DNA of 53,925 nucleotides from an uncultured Moraxella sp. (GTDB lineage: Bacteria; Pseudomonadota; Gammaproteobacteria; Pseudomonadales; Moraxellaceae): contig CALTTE010000006.1 of the NCBI GenBank assembly GCA_943908405.1, positions 1 through 53,925 on the forward strand, written 5' to 3'. Below are positions 51,294-53,925 of the stretch, piece after piece. Every line of letters begins with the position of its first letter. Positions within the stretch are counted from its first letter, which is position 1. Under the pieces are notes generated by a model, which saw only the letters and a program-made list of their open reading frames with translations, searched no databases and was not told the DNA's origin. The translations under genes were made by a program, and so were the position numbers.

Positions 51294-52721
51294 ATGAAAC
51301 AAATCTTTGCTTTGATGGCAGTGATAGCAACAACCGCGTCTGCGGTGGTATATAAAGTCCAAGATGATAAAGGGCAAGTTTTATTGACCAATGTCTTGCC
51401 AGAGAAGGTAGATGGTACGGTAACGATTATGACCACCCAAACCATCAAATCGGCTCGCACCTACTATGGCGACAACCAGCCAAACAACCGCTCATCGGGT
51501 GAACAAGCATTTAAAATCAACGACCAAGTGGCTGGCAACGAGGTTAACAATGCTAATGAGGTTAACAATGCTAACGCTGTAGCACAACAACAGTTGCCTA
51601 TTTATCGCATTAAAGACGACGCCCCCAATAATATCCGCTATGAATTAAATCGCTTAGAAAATGTCAGTCAACGCACACTTGGCAGTATTGGGGCGAAGTG
51701 GCAGACCAACGCCCCGATTGTGGTGGCACATTTTGGCGACTCACATATTCAAACAGGCTGGCAAATCGCCCCTATTCGCAATGCGTTGCAATCATTGCGT
51801 GGTGATGGTGGACGGGGAATGGTCTTTCCTTATGCCATCGCCAAAACTTACTCCCAAGAAGACTATAAAAGCCAATTTACAGGCAACTGGAAAAGTGCCA
51901 ACAGCATTCATCAGCCACCCAAAATTGGCGTGGGCGTGTCGGGCTTTGTTGCCAAAACAAGCGATGCTACTACCAGTGCGACTTTGACCTTTAAAGAACC
52001 AATTGGCACCACCCAAGCGGTGGTTTATTATAAGGCAGATGGCGATTATCGCGTGAGCTTAGATAATGGCACAACCACCCAAACGCTAACCGCCACGCCC
52101 AGTAGTACCATTAGGCAATTGGTGTTTGATTTGCCCAATGGTGGTAAAACGTTGGCATTGCGATTACAAAAAAATAGCTCATCTGGTAGCTTTGAGCTAC
52201 ACGGCATCAGTCTTGATAAAAACAACACAGGGCTAATTTACCATAACCTTGGCGTGGGTGGGGCGAATTTTAAGGCGTTGTTGCAACAGACGCATTTTGC
52301 CGATACCTTTGCGACCTTGGATGCGGATTTGACCGTCTTGGATTGGGGAACCAATGATATTTTGTACACCAACAAAATCCCTGATGATTTTGCCAAAACG
52401 GTGCGGGCAACCATCGCTCGTATTCGTGCCATCAATCCAACCACCGCCATTGTCTTAAAAAGCGTACAAGAACCCCGCTACAAGGGCAAAAATGTCAATG
52501 TATCCGCCGATTTAAGCCAGCTTTTACGCCAAATTGCCTTTGAAGAAGGGGTGCTTTATTATGACTGGTATGCCATCGCAGGTGGGGCAAATGCTACCTC
52601 TGTTTGGCATAATGCAGGTTTTGCCAGTAAAGACAATATTCATCTTAACAGCAAAGGTTATCGTATTGAGGGCGAGTTATTTGCTTATGCGTTGGTTGAT
52701 GCGTTAAATCAAGGCAATTAG
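51294..52721 (+). CDS. Secreted SGNH/GDSL hydrolase, MBOAT-associated
   Basis: A 475-residue protein with a signal peptide (MKQIFALMAVIATTASA). Residues about 18-40 (VVYKVQDDKGQVLLTN) recall a DUF4124-like segment. A linker with an exact NEVNNA duplication (about 83-94) follows, and then an SGNH hydrolase: block I HFGDSHIQTGW (Ser about 150), block III WGTND (about 351-355) and block V DNIHLNSKGY with the Asp/His pair (about 446-449). A beta-sandwich insert lies between blocks I and III, as in PatB-type peptidoglycan O-acetyltransferases/esterases. Only 24 bases separate it from the DHHW gene, with AAAAGGAG before ATG. Transferase or esterase is undecided. Confidence 0.88.
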   Translation: MKQIFALMAVIATTASAVVYKVQDDKGQVLLTNVLPEKVDGTVTIMTTQTIKSARTYYGDNQPNNRSSGEQAFKINDQVAGNEVNNANEVNNANAVAQQQLPIYRIKDDAPNNIRYELNRLENVSQRTLGSIGAKWQTNAPIVVAHFGDSHIQTGWQIAPIRNALQSLRGDGGRGMVFPYAIAKTYSQEDYKSQFTGNWKSANSIHQPPKIGVGVSGFVAKTSDATTSATLTFKEPIGTTQAVVYYKADGDYRVSLDNGTTTQTLTATPSSTIRQLVFDLPNGGKTLALRLQKNSSSGSFELHGISLDKNNTGLIYHNLGVGGANFKALLQQTHFADTFATLDADLTVLDWGTNDILYTNKIPDDFAKTVRATIARIRAINPTTAIVLKSVQEPRYKGKNVNVSADLSQLLRQIAFEEGVLYYDWYAIAGGANATSVWHNAGFASKDNIHLNSKGYRIEGELFAYALVDALNQGN

Positions 52722-52897
52722 TGTATTTTAGAAAAATTGATCAATTTTTTGTTATTGATTTGCTTGGTGTTTGATTTAAAGTAAGAAAAGACCTTGATAA
52801 AACACAGTTATTAAAATCAATGTTTATTAAAACAAATTTATTAAAACAAATGTTTATCAAGGTTTTGAGTGATGTAAGTTAATGCTTGGTGGTTTGA

Positions 52898-53161
52898 TTA
52901 AAAACCGTGCCCACTACTTAAAGTTAAATCAAAGTTATTTGAATTTTTTAGGCTTGGTTCTTTGGTGGTTAAAATTTTGGCATCAACATAACCTTCGGCA
53001 ATCTCACGCAATGCCAATACAGTTGGTTTGTCGTTGTCTACAGAAACGGTGGGCTCTACCATACCTGTTGCCAATTGTCTGGCACGTTTGCTTGCCACCA
53101 AAATCAGCTCAAAGCGGTTGTCTACATTTTTTAAGCAATCTTCTATTGTTACGCGTGCCAT
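52898..53161 (-). CDS. rpoZ: DNA-directed RNA polymerase subunit omega
   Basis: An 87-residue subunit that helps fold and hold the beta-prime subunit of RNA polymerase. MARVTIEDCLKNVDNRFELI and the following ASKRARQLATG are the family core, and the Asn/Ser-rich tail is variable. The ATG is preceded by a weak GAGACCCCCT region. It lies 147 bases after gmk on the same strand. The usual next gene, spoT, is about 5 kb away because of the opposite-strand cassette. Confidence 0.97.
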   Translation of the reverse strand: MARVTIEDCLKNVDNRFELILVASKRARQLATGMVEPTVSVDNDKPTVLALREIAEGYVDAKILTTKEPSLKNSNNFDLTLSSGHGF

Positions 53162-53260
53162 AGGGGGTCTCTTTATTGAATTAAATTTAAGCTAGTATAG
53201 CAAATTTTTTAATGGGATTAAAGTGGGTCGTTGGGTTTGGCGTTTGCTCAAATTATTCTG

Positions 53261-53294
53261 GTTAATTATTTGGGCTAACTATTTGGGTTAATAA
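53261..53294. repeat. Two degenerate copies of the TTTAATTATTTGGG unit
   Basis: GTTAATTATTTGGG (53261-53274) and CTAACTATTTGGG (53275-53287), then TTAATAA. The first differs by one base from the unit repeated four times at 32835-32890. It lies between gmk and rpoZ. Confidence 0.75.
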
Positions 53295-53308
53295 ATAGTA
53301 AAATAATA

Positions 53309-53920
53309 TTAGCTAAGCAATTGGCTAATTTTATTAAAGTGGCGAGCTTGCTGTTTATCAAGGGTTAAGCGATTGGCGATGATGATGGCTTTTAATTCTG
53401 CCAGTGCCACATCAAAATTATCATTTATCACCAAATAATCAAACTGCACATATTGCGACATCTCGTGCGTTGCCCCTGCCAAGCGAGTTTCTATCACGTC
53501 TGTTGTGTCTTGTCCACGCCCTGACAGTCTTTGACGTAGTGCTTTTTTATCGGGGGGCAAAATAAAAATAGTAATGGCGTTAGGTATCAAACGCTTAACT
53601 TGCAACGCCCCTTGCCAATCAATCTCCAAAATCACATCTACGCCATTGTTAAGCATCATTTCAACCGCTTGCTGGCTTGTGCCGTAATAATTGCCAAAAA
53701 CTTGGGCGGTCTCCAAAAATTCACCACCGCTGACCATTGTATCAAAGGTTTGGGTATCAATAAAATGATAGTCTTTGCCATCAATTTCGCCGACTCTGGG
53801 GGCTCTTGTGGTGTGTGAGACGCTAACGGCAAGACCGCTTGTGGTAGCAAGTAGTTGCTTGACCAAAGAGGTTTTGCCTGTACCTGAAGCGGCGGTAATG
53901 GTAAATAATGAGCCTGTCAT
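53309..53920 (-). CDS. gmk: Guanylate kinase
   Basis: A 203-residue kinase that converts GMP to GDP with ATP. The P-loop is ASGTGKTSL (about residues 11-19). The GMP-binding segment SVSHTTRAPRVGEIDGKDYHF and the block VILEIDWQGALQVK are diagnostic. Complete, starting at ATG 53920 five bases from the window edge; its upstream context is not visible. Together with rpoZ it forms the start of the conserved gmk-rpoZ-spoT order. Confidence 0.97.
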   Translation of the reverse strand: MTGSLFTITAASGTGKTSLVKQLLATTSGLAVSVSHTTRAPRVGEIDGKDYHFIDTQTFDTMVSGGEFLETAQVFGNYYGTSQQAVEMMLNNGVDVILEIDWQGALQVKRLIPNAITIFILPPDKKALRQRLSGRGQDTTDVIETRLAGATHEMSQYVQFDYLVINDNFDVALAELKAIIIANRLTLDKQQARHFNKISQLLS

Positions 53921-53925
53921 AGCTT

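Overview
The window looks like a chromosomal segment of a gammaproteobacterium of the family Moraxellaceae, most likely Moraxella or a close relative. I infer this from protein similarity recalled by eye, the AT-rich DNA, a SpoT whose synthetase domain is vestigial (as reported for Acinetobacter), the complete isc operon, a WS/DGAT wax-ester/triacylglycerol synthase, and a Ras-like GTPase/roadblock pair beside folC. No phage, plasmid, transposase, integrase or CRISPR signal was found. The species cannot be fixed from the sequence alone.

Layout. 1-6.5 kb: end of rpsB, then tsf, dps, a YcxB-like membrane protein, serS and tkt. 6.7-9.3 kb: a minus-strand rlmJ-pssA-metR run. 9.7-13.3 kb: a 2OG-Fe(II) oxygenase, dapE and an LplT-like MFS carrier. 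13.4-21.5 kb: tamA and tamB, overlapping by one base; both are unusually large. 21.7-22.1 kb: a short hemP gene behind a near-consensus Fur box. 22.4-28.6 kb: iscR-iscS-iscU-iscA-hscB-hscA-fdx, led by a promoter that overlaps an IscR-type site. 28.7-33.8 kb: ndk, an SCP2/UbiJ-like membrane protein, hup, proS and a DUF4230 protein. 34.0-36.5 kb: a three-gene signalling module (unknown protein with a C-terminal winged-helix-like segment, divergent small GTPase, roadblock protein) that ends at a strong terminator. 36.5-41.2 kb: folC, a LysM-SPOR envelope protein, WS/DGAT and tag. 41.25-41.9 kb: tRNA-Pro, tRNA-Arg and tRNA-His behind a near-perfect sigma-70 promoter. 42-53.9 kb: priA, ridA, a small orphan gene, spoT, then an opposite-strand envelope O-acylation cassette (MBOAT, DHHW/AlgX-like, SGNH), then rpoZ and gmk.

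How the genes work together. The isc genes form a complete Fe-S assembly line. tamA/tamB form an envelope assembly and lipid-transfer pair. The three-gene cassette at 48-53 kb looks like an acyl-transfer machine for a periplasmic polymer, and it lies inside what is commonly a continuous gmk-rpoZ-spoT-ridA block. The GTPase/roadblock module is the best candidate for an under-described system. The gaps between genes are rich in short, imperfect, locus-specific tandem repeats, one of which (TTTAATTATTTGGG) recurs at two loci.
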